DNA of 18,758 bases from an uncultured Gardnerella sp. (GCA_947254595.1 CAMYED010000017.1:1-18758); one strand, 5' to 3'. Shown: positions 5,717 through 13,466, counted from the first letter of the stretch. The notes: generated by a model not told the origin, from the letters alone. A program made the numbers and translations.

Positions 5717-7009
5717 ATGTCGCTGATTTCATTAGATCATGTGTCAAAAATATATCCTAGAGGTACGCGTCCAGCATTAGACGATGTGTCTTTGCATGTT
5801 GATCGCGGAGATTTTGTGTTTTTGGTTGGTGCTTCTGGTTCTGGAAAAACCACTTTGCTTAGTTTGCTGCTTCGCGAAGAAGAAGCTAATAGCGGCGAAA
5901 TTCATGTTGCTGGTAACGATTTGCGCAGGCTTTCTAACCGTCAGGTTCCGCAGTATCGTAGGTCGCTTGGCTTTATTTTCCAGGATTATAAGCTACTTAA
6001 TAATAAAACTGTGTACCAAAATGTTGCTTTTGCTTTAGAGGTGATTGGCACGAGTAGGGCGACTATTCGTTCGCTTGTGCCGCGCGTTTTGGAAACGGTT
6101 GGTTTAACTGGTAAGGAGCACAATTATCCGCACGAGCTTTCTGGCGGTGAAGCTCAACGTGTTGCTATTGCGCGCGCGTACGTGAATCATCCGCAAATTC
6201 TGCTTGCCGATGAGCCTACTGGTAATTTGGATCCAACTACTTCTCTCGGAATTATGGAAGTTTTGGATGCTATTAACCGCACTGGCACTACGATTGTTAT
6301 GGCTACGCATAATGAGGAGATTGTGAACTCTATGCGTAAACGCGTTGTTGAGCTTCACGAGGGTAAGATTGTTCGAGATGAGCGTGAGGGTTCTTACGAT
6401 TCTGCTCTTTACTTCCCGGATTCAGATGTTGAACAAAAGTCTAAAGCTCAGCAGTCTGTTGAAAAAAATAGCGAAGAGGCTGAAATTTCAGCTTCAATCA
6501 ATCAGCCTGAAAATACTGAAAAGCATAAGCGACTTTCTAAAAAAGCTCAACGTGCGGAGCAGGCTCGCGAAACTGTTGATATGGTAACTAAGTCTTTACA
6601 AAATAGTGTGCCCGAAAATGATGGTATTGCGCGACTTGCTCAGTCCGTTCATTCCGGCAGAACTGGCCGTTACGGCGAAGTTTTCCAGTCTTTGGAAACG
6701 ACTATGACGTGGGGTCGCGGTTTGGTTAATAATAATCCTCCTAAGCCGCCAACTGTTTCTTCGAAGGATGCTGCAAAAGATTCTGATAAGGACGCTGCTA
6801 AGGACGTTTCGAAGGATGCTGATAATAACGCTACTAAAGACGCTACTAAAGACGCTTTGAAGGATGTTGCTAAAGACGACGTGCAGAATGACGTTAATAA
6901 CACTGCGCAAGACGCTGCGAATAACGAGTCTAATAACGCTACTAAAGACGCTTCGAATAATAACAACACTGCTGAATCCGACGCGAATCAAGCTGAAGGA
7001 GAGAACTAA
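5717..7009 (+). CDS. ftsE: Cell-division ATP-binding protein FtsE with long C-terminal extension
   Basis: 430 residues, nearly twice the ~220-230 of a typical FtsE. Residues 1-220 are an ABC ATPase: Walker A GASGSGKT (38-45), Q-loop Gln89, signature LSGGEAQ (141-147), Walker B ILLADEP (161-167), switch His198. FtsE pairs with FtsX in the membrane and drives cell-wall hydrolysis at division. After a polar linker (~235-345) comes a disordered K/D/A/N-rich tail (~348-430) built on KDA-type tetrapeptides, encoded by degenerate 12-bp repeats from about 6763. The stop overlaps the ftsX start by one base (TAATG), so the two are translationally coupled. Confidence 0.96.
   Translation: MSLISLDHVSKIYPRGTRPALDDVSLHVDRGDFVFLVGASGSGKTTLLSLLLREEEANSGEIHVAGNDLRRLSNRQVPQYRRSLGFIFQDYKLLNNKTVYQNVAFALEVIGTSRATIRSLVPRVLETVGLTGKEHNYPHELSGGEAQRVAIARAYVNHPQILLADEPTGNLDPTTSLGIMEVLDAINRTGTTIVMATHNEEIVNSMRKRVVELHEGKIVRDEREGSYDSALYFPDSDVEQKSKAQQSVEKNSEEAEISASINQPENTEKHKRLSKKAQRAEQARETVDMVTKSLQNSVPENDGIARLAQSVHSGRTGRYGEVFQSLETTMTWGRGLVNNNPPKPPTVSSKDAAKDSDKDAAKDVSKDADNNATKDATKDALKDVAKDDVQNDVNNTAQDAANNESNNATKDASNNNNTAESDANQAEGEN
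6763..6960 (+). repeat. Degenerate 12-bp repeats encoding the KDA tail of FtsE
   Basis: Units such as AAAGACGCTACT and AAGGATGCTGCA recur in frame and encode KDAT/KDAA-like tetrapeptides. The units are imperfect, so the array is old or under selection for composition rather than sequence. Confidence 0.7.
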
Positions 7010-7932
7010 TGAGCTTGCGATTCATTTTTTCCGAAACTTGCATTAGCTTACGTCGCAACGTTTCGATGATTCTTTCCGTAATGCTTGTAACGTTTATTTC
7101 GTTCCTTTTTATTGGTGCTTCCGTGCTTATGCAAGCGCAGATTACCAAAGCAAAAGGCGATTGGTACGACAAAGTTGAGGTTGTTGCGTGGCTTTGCCCG
7201 GACGGAACTAGCCAATCTCCTTCCTGCGCTTCTGGAAAAGCTCCTACGAGTGCAGAAATAGTAAAATTGGAGCATATTATTCACCAGGAATTAGGTGACG
7301 ATGTTTCAAATATTACTTACGTAAGTCGTAACGAATTTTATAAAAATACGTTCTTAAAGCAGTATCCTAACGGAATGTATCAGGGTAGAACTCTTACCGC
7401 CGCAGATATGCAGGATTCTCTGCGTTTGAAGCTCACGAATCCTATGAAGTATCAGGTTGTTTCGGAAGTGCTTTCTGGTAGGGACGGTGTTGAAGAAGTT
7501 GTTGATCAGCGTCAAATTTTCGATCCTGTTTTTGGTATTCTAAATCGAGCTACTGTAGTTACGATTGTGCTTGCTGCGGTAATGGTGGTTGTTGCTATTA
7601 TGCTTACTGGCATTACGATTCGTATGTCTGCTGCAAGCCGACGTCAGGAAACTGAAATTATGCGTTTAGTGGGCGCCTCTAACTGGACTATTCGAATGCC
7701 GTTTATTCTTGAAGGTGCGTTTGCTTCGCTTGCTGGCTCTTTGCTTGCAGGGGCAGCGTTGAGTTTGGTTGTAAAAGTGTTTGTAACTGATTGGCTTGCG
7801 CAGAATGTTCGCTGGATGCCTTTTATAACGCAGTCTACTGTGTGGCTGTGCGTTCCGGCGCTTGTTGCGGGGGCGGTAGTTCTATCGGTATTCGCTTCGG
7901 CTATTACGCTTCGACGCTACTTAAAGGCGTAA
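7009..7932 (+). CDS. ftsX: Cell-division membrane protein FtsX
   Basis: 307 residues with the FtsX layout: a short cytoplasmic N-terminus, TM1 (~22-42), an extracytoplasmic domain (~45-175), and three more TM segments (~178-203, ~230-255, ~270-300). The external domain carries two cysteines (63 and 73, in WLCPDG and PSCASG) close enough to form a disulfide. The LVGASNWTIRMPFILEGAF segment between TM2 and TM3 is characteristic of the family. FtsX anchors FtsE and activates a partner hydrolase through its external domain; the next gene is a strong candidate for that partner. The ATG overlaps the ftsE stop. Confidence 0.95.
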   Translation: MSLRFIFSETCISLRRNVSMILSVMLVTFISFLFIGASVLMQAQITKAKGDWYDKVEVVAWLCPDGTSQSPSCASGKAPTSAEIVKLEHIIHQELGDDVSNITYVSRNEFYKNTFLKQYPNGMYQGRTLTAADMQDSLRLKLTNPMKYQVVSEVLSGRDGVEEVVDQRQIFDPVFGILNRATVVTIVLAAVMVVVAIMLTGITIRMSAASRRQETEIMRLVGASNWTIRMPFILEGAFASLAGSLLAGAALSLVVKVFVTDWLAQNVRWMPFITQSTVWLCVPALVAGAVVLSVFASAITLRRYLKA

Positions 7933-7956
7933 GCTGGTACGCATAAGCGTAAGCTG
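7927..7956. repeat. 10-bp duplication across the ftsX stop codon
   Basis: GCGTAAGCTG at 7927-7936 contains the ftsX TAA (7930-7932) and recurs at 7947-7956, a 20-bp period. Confidence 0.75.
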
Positions 7957-7958
7957 TT

Positions 7959-7972
7959 AAAACTTAAGTTTT
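7959..7972. promoter_or_regulatory. Perfect 14-bp palindrome, possible operator
   Basis: AAAACTTAAGTTTT is self-complementary over 14 bp with no loop, more like a dimeric protein-binding site than an RNA hairpin. It lies 36 bp before the TATAAT upstream of the CHAP gene. Confidence 0.4.
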
Positions 7973-8007
7973 GTATTAGGAATCTCGCGTGATTCTTGAC
8001 TTTACGC

Positions 8008-8013
8008 TATAAT
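8008..8013 (+). promoter_or_regulatory. Candidate -10 element for the CHAP hydrolase gene
   Basis: TATAAT is an exact consensus -10 and would start transcription near 8020, about 24 bases before the ATG. No -35 lies at the standard distance; TTGACT at 7996-8001 is too close to it but could pair with a weaker -10 (TTAGTA, 8019-8024). Confidence 0.5.
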
Positions 8014-8043
8014 TCGCATTAGTAACATGGAAAGGGAAGTGAT

Positions 8044-9450
8044 ATGAGCGAAGTTCGACGTAGCATGTATGCAATTCGACGCACTCATATAGTAGTGAGC
8101 CTGTTTGTTGCCTGTGCGATGATGTTTGCTGGAGTTGCTGGCTCATTGTTGACGGCGCCTAAAGCGAATGCAGTTAGTATGAACGAGTACAGGCGTAAAG
8201 TGCAACGAAACGAGAATTTGAAGCGTCAGCTTGCTGGCGTGAATAAACAGTTGGCGAATAAAATTCTCGAGCTTAACGACTTAAACGAGCGTCAAATTCC
8301 AGGTCAGGTGCGTGCAGAGCAGCAGGCGGAAGAACAAGCGAATCAAGCTCGTAGTCTTGCCGAAGCAACGCAGCAGCGTTTGGAATCGGCTCAAAAAGAT
8401 AAGCGCGATTTAGAAGAAAAAATTAAAAAAACGGGCGTCGATTTTGACGATGCTAAAGCTCAAGTTGCGCAACTTGCTCGTAAAAGTTTCCACGGTTCTC
8501 AAGCTTCCGACGTAATGGATATTGTTACTAAGTCAACTACTACGGAACAGTTTGTTGGAAAGCTTCAGTCTGAAGCTGCGGTTGCTCGTAGTGAGGCAAA
8601 TGCCGCAAATGATGCTGCAGTTAAGTTAAATACTTCTATGAATCGTCGCCAGCGTTTGGCTGCTATTGAAGTGGAAATAGCTAAACTTAAGCAGCAAGCA
8701 GATTCGCAAGCTCAAACCGCTCAACTTGCTGCTAAAGCTGCTAACGATCGTAGGAAAGCTTTGCAAGATCTGCGCGATCAAGGCGAAACTATTCGTAAAC
8801 AGCTTGAAAGTCAAAAAAGTAGTTTAACTACGCAGTCTGCTCGTGAAGCTGCAGAAATTGTAGCAATGAAGTCTGCTATTGATGCGCAGGCTCGCGCTCT
8901 TGCCAATAAGTCTTTTGCGCGTGCGGATCCTAATGCTGGTAATCGTCAGCAGTTACGAGGTGCTACTAGGGGGAACGTGTATTTGCCTCCAATGCAGCTT
9001 TCTGACGGTGCTGCTAACGGCATGAATTACACGGTTCCTGGCAATTGCCCTGAAGGAGCTAAGTTCTGCTACGGCCATAATACCGGAAATTCTGTTGGTG
9101 GTTCTGCGTATCCGGCTCGTCAGTGCACGCTTTGGGCTTATTTGCGTAGGTCGCAGCTTGGTCTGCCTGTTGGCTCGTACATGGGTAACGGTGCGGAATG
9201 GGCGAATACTGGTAGGCGTTTAGGATATTTGGTTAATCGCACGCCGCATGTTGGCGCTGTTATGGTGTTTGCGCGCGGCCAGCGAGTTGGCAACTGGACG
9301 GCAGACTGGCAGTATGGTCACGTTGCTGTTGTTGAGCGCGTGAATGCGGATGGTTCCGTGCTTATTTCCGAAGGTGGCACGGGCTTCTCAACATTCCCAG
9401 CGTACGAAACTATTTATAACCCGGGCGACTACGAGTACGTGCACTATTAA
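8044..9450 (+). CDS. Secreted coiled-coil CHAP-domain peptidoglycan hydrolase (PcsB-like)
   Basis: 468 residues. A signal peptide (about 1-43, cleavage likely after ANA) is followed by a long helical region (~47-290) rich in Q, A, K, E and R with coiled-coil character, a short linker, and a C-terminal CHAP domain (~340-468). Candidate catalytic residues are Cys361 (RQCTLWAY), His426 (YGHVAVVE) and Glu443 (ISEGG). CHAP domains cleave amide or peptide bonds in peptidoglycan. The architecture matches PcsB of streptococci, which is activated by FtsEX, and here it directly follows ftsEX, so a division-site wall hydrolase is the natural reading. Start: ATG with AAAGGGAAG 5-13 bases upstream. No wall anchor is seen. 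Confidence 0.9.
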   Translation: MSEVRRSMYAIRRTHIVVSLFVACAMMFAGVAGSLLTAPKANAVSMNEYRRKVQRNENLKRQLAGVNKQLANKILELNDLNERQIPGQVRAEQQAEEQANQARSLAEATQQRLESAQKDKRDLEEKIKKTGVDFDDAKAQVAQLARKSFHGSQASDVMDIVTKSTTTEQFVGKLQSEAAVARSEANAANDAAVKLNTSMNRRQRLAAIEVEIAKLKQQADSQAQTAQLAAKAANDRRKALQDLRDQGETIRKQLESQKSSLTTQSAREAAEIVAMKSAIDAQARALANKSFARADPNAGNRQQLRGATRGNVYLPPMQLSDGAANGMNYTVPGNCPEGAKFCYGHNTGNSVGGSAYPARQCTLWAYLRRSQLGLPVGSYMGNGAEWANTGRRLGYLVNRTPHVGAVMVFARGQRVGNWTADWQYGHVAVVERVNADGSVLISEGGTGFSTFPAYETIYNPGDYEYVHY

Positions 9451-9498
9451 ACTAAGCGTGCACTGTTAAATGTGCGCTATTAAATGTGCGCTATTAAA
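9439..9498. repeat. Four-copy 13-bp repeat beginning across the CHAP-gene stop codon
   Basis: GTGCACTATTAAA (9439-9451, containing stop TAA 9448-9450), GTGCACTGTTAAA (9458-9470), GTGCGCTATTAAA (9472-9484) and GTGCGCTATTAAA (9486-9498). The extra TAAs lie at +19, +33 and +47, so all three frames have a stop. Confidence 0.9.
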
Positions 9499-9561
9499 TT
9501 TTAAGAACGTGCGAAGGTAGTTTGCTCGTATTTAGAAACTTAAGTGCTAATCTTAAGTGCG

Positions 9562-9599
9562 CTTGCCATGAGATATAAGTCTTGTGGCAAGTTTTGTTT
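9562..9599 (+). terminator. Terminator-like hairpin before smpB
   Basis: CTTGCCA (9562-9568) pairs with TGGCAAG (9585-9591), followed by TTTTGTTTA. The 16-base loop makes it weaker than a classic terminator. It ends about 15 bases before the smpB ribosome site, so it could also be a leader structure. Just before it, CTTAAGTGC occurs twice (9539-9547 and 9552-9560). Confidence 0.5.
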
Positions 9600-9624
9600 A
9601 TGGTCTTAGTTATTGGAGGGAGTT

Positions 9625-10113
9625 ATGGCAAATAAGCCTGCTCAAGATGGTACGGTTACTGTAGCTCAAAATCGTAAGGCTCATCATGACTACGCTATTG
9701 AAGATTGCTACGAAGCTGGTCTTGCTCTTACTGGAACGGAAGTTAAGTCGTTGCGTGAGGGGCGAGCTTCTTTGGCTGAATCTTTTGTTAGTATCGACCG
9801 ACGCGGTGAAATGTGGCTTGAGGGAGCGAATATTCCTGAATACTTAAACGGAACGTGGAATAATCATTCGCCTAAGCGTAAGCGCAAGCTGCTTCTTCAC
9901 GCTCTGCAAATTGCGAAGCTTTCTAGGCAAACGGAGGCTAAGGGGTACACTGTAGTTCCTTTGCGATTGTATTTCCGCGGAAGTTATGTAAAAGTTGAGA
10001 TTGCTTTAGCGCGTGGAAAGAAGGAGTTTGATAAGCGCCAGGCTTTGCGCGAGGAGCAGGATAAGCGCGAGGCTTTGCGCGAAATGCGCTACCGTAACTT
10101 GCGTTCTCGCTGA
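9625..10113 (+). CDS. smpB: SsrA (tmRNA)-binding protein
   Basis: 162 residues. SmpB binds tmRNA and delivers it to stalled ribosomes in trans-translation. Family marks are NRKAHHDYAIED, the GLALTGTEVKSLREGRASL segment, LYFRGSYVKVEIALARGKKEFDKR, and a basic helical C-terminal tail. I place the start at ATG 9625: GGAGGG at 9615-9620 is an ideal ribosome site, whereas the upstream in-frame TTG at 9613 overlaps that site. The position after prfB-ftsEX is common in Gram-positive genomes. No tmRNA gene is recognisable next to it. Confidence 0.96.
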   Translation: MANKPAQDGTVTVAQNRKAHHDYAIEDCYEAGLALTGTEVKSLREGRASLAESFVSIDRRGEMWLEGANIPEYLNGTWNNHSPKRKRKLLLHALQIAKLSRQTEAKGYTVVPLRLYFRGSYVKVEIALARGKKEFDKRQALREEQDKREALREMRYRNLRSR

Positions 10114-10157
10114 CTGCAGTATTCGCTGACTGCGACTGCAGTTCTCGCTGACTGTAA
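10104..10157. repeat. Tandem repeats across the smpB stop codon
   Basis: A motif TTC(TC)GCTGACTG, holding the stop TGA at 10111-10113, recurs at about 10122-10133 and 10142-10155. Bases 10112-10133 and 10134-10155 form a 22-bp tandem pair differing at two positions. Copies of TGA lie at +16 and +38, so all three frames are stopped. Confidence 0.85.
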
Positions 10158-10175
10158 CATTCGCGGCGACCTGCC

Positions 10176-10279
10176 GAAGCGTTATTTACTACACTCGCGT
10201 GTAACGAAAATATCGCGTGCGACTTTAGAAGCGTTATTGCCTTTACGTCGGCGTAACGAAAATATCGCGTTTCGGCATT
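10176..10279. repeat. 52-bp tandem repeat with conserved ends
   Basis: GAAGCGTTATT at 10176 and 10228, and an 18-bp block GTAACGAAAATATCGCGT at 10201 and 10253, share one 52-bp period. The sequence between the blocks has diverged. The rest of the 385-bp smpB-to-importer gap shows no coding potential or tRNA; its right end holds the importer promoter. Confidence 0.85.
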
Positions 10280-10416
10280 AAAGGCTATTGCGCGACACGC
10301 CACATAATATGCGTAACTTTGAATAATATACAGTTTCCGTACACACAAAGCGCAATTATTGTGCAAATGTGCTGCATGAGTATCTTCGTATATTCAGTAA
10401 TCTGCATAAAAGCCTG

Positions 10417-10451
10417 TTGAGTTTGTAGTGCTATCGTGTATAGTTATACAC
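10417..10451 (+). promoter_or_regulatory. Promoter of the amino acid importer with overlapping operator-like palindrome
   Basis: A -35 TTGAGT (10417-10422) and -10 TATAGT (10439-10444) are separated by 16 bp. The inverted repeat GTGTATA-GT-TATACAC (10436-10451) covers the whole -10, a position where a bound repressor would block polymerase. The 5' leader would be about 48 bases. Confidence 0.6.
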
Positions 10452-10498
10452 ATCAATGCAAATTATAGATTCTTAATACACATACGAGGAGAAGAACT

Positions 10499-11407
10499 AT
10501 GTTGAAGTATATTAAGCCTGTTGCTGCTATTGCGTCTTTGGTATTGCTTGGTAGCGTCGCTGCTTGCGGTCCTGCTGATTCTAAGGCGGCGGATCCGGAT
10601 GTTGCGCGCAGCTACGACGTGAGCCAGGTTAAGAAGGATGGTGCTGTTGCGGCATTGGTTCCGGCGGAAGTTGCGAAAACTGGTGAGCTTACGGTTGGTG
10701 TAAACGTAAGTTACGCTCCTGCCGAGTTCTTTGCTGCCGACGGCAAAACTCCAGTCGGCTACGAAATTGATTTTTCTAAAGCACTTGCGAAAGTGATGGG
10801 CTTAAAAGCAAAGATTATGCATGCGCAATTTGATTCCATTATTCCAGCAATTGGCAGCAAGTATAACGTTGGTATCTCCGGTTTCACTGTTAATGCTGAG
10901 CGTATGAAGTCTGTAGATTTTATTACTTACGCAAATGCTGGCTTGTCTTTTGAAGTACGTAAGGGCAATCCTACTAAAGTGGATACAAAGAATCTTTGCG
11001 GCAAAAAAGTAACTTTGGAAACCGGCACCGTCGGTGAACCAATTATGGAAGAAGCTAAGAAGCAGTGCGCTGCTAAGAAAGATAAGCCTCTTGAAATCAT
11101 GAGCTTTAAGGAGCAGACTGACGCGACTACTGCGCTTCTTTCTGGTCGTGCTGACGTTATGTACGCTGATACTCCGGTTGCTGGTTACGCTGCGGTTAAG
11201 AATCCGGGTAAGCTTGAGATTCTTGAAAATAGTAAGGATGCGGAGCCGATGGGTGCTGCGGTTAAGAAGGGCGATGCTGCAATGCTTAAGGCTGTTAAGG
11301 CTGGCATTGATAAGCTTATGAAGTCCGGCGTTTACAAGGAGATTTTGAAGAAGTGGGGTGTTGAGGACGTTGCTATTAAGGAAGCTGTAGTTAATCCAAA
11401 GCTTTAA
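10499..11407 (+). CDS. Amino acid ABC transporter, substrate-binding lipoprotein (family 3)
   Basis: 302 residues. A short signal peptide ends in lipobox VAAC, so Cys23 should be lipidated and the mature protein tethered outside the membrane. The rest is a family 3 solute-binding protein: GELTVGVNVSYAPAEF, VGYEIDFSKALAKVMG and the KSVDFITYANAG hinge region are typical of binders for polar amino acids such as glutamine, glutamate or basic amino acids. The exact ligand cannot be read from sequence. Ribosome site GAGGAGAAG lies just before the ATG. A hairpin separates it from the permease gene, fitting the common excess of binding protein over membrane parts. The gene ends with tandem in-frame stops TAA TGA. 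Confidence 0.93.
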   Translation: MLKYIKPVAAIASLVLLGSVAACGPADSKAADPDVARSYDVSQVKKDGAVAALVPAEVAKTGELTVGVNVSYAPAEFFAADGKTPVGYEIDFSKALAKVMGLKAKIMHAQFDSIIPAIGSKYNVGISGFTVNAERMKSVDFITYANAGLSFEVRKGNPTKVDTKNLCGKKVTLETGTVGEPIMEEAKKQCAAKKDKPLEIMSFKEQTDATTALLSGRADVMYADTPVAGYAAVKNPGKLEILENSKDAEPMGAAVKKGDAAMLKAVKAGIDKLMKSGVYKEILKKWGVEDVAIKEAVVNPKL

Positions 11408-11417
11408 TGATGCCTTG

Positions 11418-11439
11418 CCAAAACTCGCGCCACGTCAAG
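11418..11439 (+). repeat. 22-bp element shared with the region after coaX
   Basis: Begins CCAAAACTCGCGC and ends CAAG. It matches 17857-17878 at 19 of 22 positions. Both copies lie shortly downstream of a stop codon. Function unknown. Confidence 0.6.
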
Positions 11440-11469
11440 CTAGTCGTAAAATAACCTATAGTTTTGTTG

Positions 11470-11515
11470 AATCTGAGTCGTAATTTTTTGCGACTCAGAT
11501 TGTTTCATTCTTTTA
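11470..11515 (+). terminator. Intra-operon hairpin between binding protein and permease
   Basis: AATCTGAGTCG (11470-11480) pairs perfectly with CGACTCAGATT (11491-11501); the loop is T-rich, and T-rich sequence (TTTCATTCTTTT) follows. It may act as a partial terminator or protect the upstream message from 3' decay. Confidence 0.65.
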
Positions 11516-11547
11516 GCATATTATAAACCTGATTATGGGAGAATAAG

Positions 11548-12549
11548 TTGAATTCTGCAATCGCACATTCTTCAAAAACGGATGCTGACTCAACTCAGCG
11601 TGAACAAATTTTGCCGGTTAAAAGGCCTGGTCCTATTGTTGCTGGCGTAATTGTAGCTGTAGTAGCTTGCTCGTTGTTGTATGGCATAATCACTAATCCT
11701 CGCTTTGAGTGGGAAGTGGTTGGAATTTATTTGATTAGCGACAATGTTCTTGCTGGCATTGGTTGGACGCTTCTTTTAACTGTTTTGGCAATGGTTATTG
11801 CGATTGTTTTGGCTGTTGTTTTGGCGATGATGCGTAAGTCGGTGAATCCGGTTCTTCGCGGTGTGAGCTGGTTCTTTATTTGGTTTTTCCGTGGCACGCC
11901 TGTGTACACGCAGCTTGTGTTTTGGGGCATGTTTGCGGTGCTTGTGCCGCGATTGAGCATTGGTATTCCGTTTACATCCATAGAGTTTTGGTCTATCGAT
12001 TCTAATGTAATTATGACTTCGCTTACGGCGGCTGTTGTAGGCTTGTCGCTGAACGAAGCAGCGTACTTGTCGGAAATTGTGCGAGCTGGTTTGGAAGCTG
12101 TTGATGTGGGTCAGGTTGAGGCGGCTCAGGCGCTTGGAATGGGTCGTGCTTTGACGATGAGGCGAGTGATTCTTCCGCAGGCGATGCGTATTATTGTTCC
12201 GCCGCTTGGCAATGAAACTATTGGTATGTTGAAAACTACTTCTTTGGTTTTGGCTGTGCCTTTTACGTTGGAGCTTCAGTTTGCTACGAATGCTATTGCT
12301 AATCGTATTTATAAGCCGATTCCGTTGCTTCTTGTTGCGAGTATTTGGTATTTGGTTATTACTTCTGTTTTGATGGTTTTGCAGTCTATGTTGGAGAAGC
12401 ATTTTGGTAAGGGTTTTGAAGCGCGAGATATTGTGAAGCATGCTCAGTTGGATACGGATAAGGATCAGCGTGGTGACAATTCTTTGCATGCTCAGCAGAA
12501 GAATGTTAAGGGGCGTAATGATGCTACGATGCTCGGCTTTAATGCTTAA
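11548..12549 (+). CDS. Amino acid ABC transporter, permease
   Basis: 333 residues with about six hydrophobic segments, beginning near residue 28. The segment from about 170 (EIVRAGLEAVDVGQVEAAQALGM) is the EAA loop that contacts the ATPase, typical of His/Glu/Gln-family permeases. Residues ~295-333 are a hydrophilic tail. The start is TTG at 11548: GGGAG (11537-11541) sits six bases before it and no in-frame ATG lies near. It follows the binding-protein gene after 140 bp that hold a hairpin, and precedes the ATPase by 58 bp. Like its upstream neighbour it ends TAA TGA. Confidence 0.93.
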   Translation: MNSAIAHSSKTDADSTQREQILPVKRPGPIVAGVIVAVVACSLLYGIITNPRFEWEVVGIYLISDNVLAGIGWTLLLTVLAMVIAIVLAVVLAMMRKSVNPVLRGVSWFFIWFFRGTPVYTQLVFWGMFAVLVPRLSIGIPFTSIEFWSIDSNVIMTSLTAAVVGLSLNEAAYLSEIVRAGLEAVDVGQVEAAQALGMGRALTMRRVILPQAMRIIVPPLGNETIGMLKTTSLVLAVPFTLELQFATNAIANRIYKPIPLLLVASIWYLVITSVLMVLQSMLEKHFGKGFEARDIVKHAQLDTDKDQRGDNSLHAQQKNVKGRNDATMLGFNA

Positions 12550-12607
12550 TGAGTAATTAATACGGCGAAATATGGTAGCGAAATAACAATTAGATTGGAT
12601 TGTAAAA

Positions 12608-13405
12608 ATGATAGATACGTCAGCAAACGCAGCAAACGCTACGGCAGTGGCAATTGAGAATGTTCATAAATCATTCGGCAATGTGCAAGTATTAAACGGC
12701 ATTAATATGACGGTAAACCCGGGTACGGTAACTGTTATTTTAGGCCCTTCGGGTTCCGGCAAATCTACGCTTTTGCGCTTAATCAACCAACTTGAAACGT
12801 TGACTGCGGGAAGTATAAGCATTTATGGCGAGCGTATTGGCGTAAAGCAAGTGATGCGTAAAGGAAAGCAGTGTTTGCAAGCGCTTAACGATAAAGAGAT
12901 TGCTCAACAGCGTGCGAAACTTGGTATGGTTTTTCAGCGTTTTAATCTTTTCCCTCACATGACTGCTTTGGAAAACGTTATGGAAGCGCCTGTGCACGTG
13001 TTGCGTATGAACACTCAAGAAGCGCACGATTTAGCTGTTGCAGAGCTTAAGCGCGTTGGTATGGCTGAGCGCATGAATCATTATCCGGCGGAGCTTTCGG
13101 GCGGTCAGCAGCAGCGCGTGGCTATTGCGCGTGCGCTTGCTATGAAGCCGGAGATTATGCTGTTTGATGAGCCTACTTCTGCGCTTGACCCGGAGCTTGT
13201 TGGCGAAGTGTTGAATGTTATGCGCGATCTTGCTAAAGATGGCATGACGATGATTGTTGTAACGCACGAGATTGGTTTCGCGCGCGAAGTTGCGGATCAA
13301 GTCGTGTTTATGGATGGTGGCGTTATTGTCGAGCAGGGCACTGCTGATATTATTACGAATCCACAAACTGAGCGTTTTCAAGATTTTCTGCAGCACGTTT
13401 TGTAA
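12608..13405 (+). CDS. Amino acid ABC transporter, ATP-binding protein
   Basis: 265 residues. ABC ATPase of the polar amino acid (GlnQ/HisP) group: Walker [10 protein letters not shown] (46-54), Q-loop Gln110 ([13 protein letters not shown], typical of this group), signature LSGGQQQ (163-169), Walker B IMLFDEP (183-189) and switch His220. It powers uptake through the permease encoded just upstream. An extra stretch around residues 77-97 ([18 protein letters not shown]) lengthens the region between Walker A and the Q-loop. The ribosome site before the ATG is weak. The 106 bp after it contain TGCACTAGT repeated (13414-13431) and the glmS promoter. Confidence 0.95.
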   Translation: MIDTSANAANATAVAIENVHKSFGNVQVLNGINMTVNPGTVTVILGPSGSGKSTLLRLINQLETLTAGSISIYGERIGVKQVMRKGKQCLQALNDKEIAQQRAKLGMVFQRFNLFPHMTALENVMEAPVHVLRMNTQEAHDLAVAELKRVGMAERMNHYPAELSGGQQQRVAIARALAMKPEIMLFDEPTSALDPELVGEVLNVMRDLAKDGMTMIVVTHEIGFAREVADQVVFMDGGVIVEQGTADIITNPQTERFQDFLQHVL

Positions 13406-13466
13406 AACTTGAGTGCACTAGTTGCACTAGTTGCATGAAACTTGCGTGTTTGCGCGCGTTCTTTTA

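Noticed and set aside
9613..9624. Upstream TTG start for smpB
   Set aside because: It overlaps the GGAGGG ribosome site that serves the ATG at 9625, and the family begins near that ATG.
10114..10498. tmRNA gene beside smpB
   Set aside because: No tRNA-like ends or tag-peptide frame could be found; the stretch is made of tandem repeats and a promoter.
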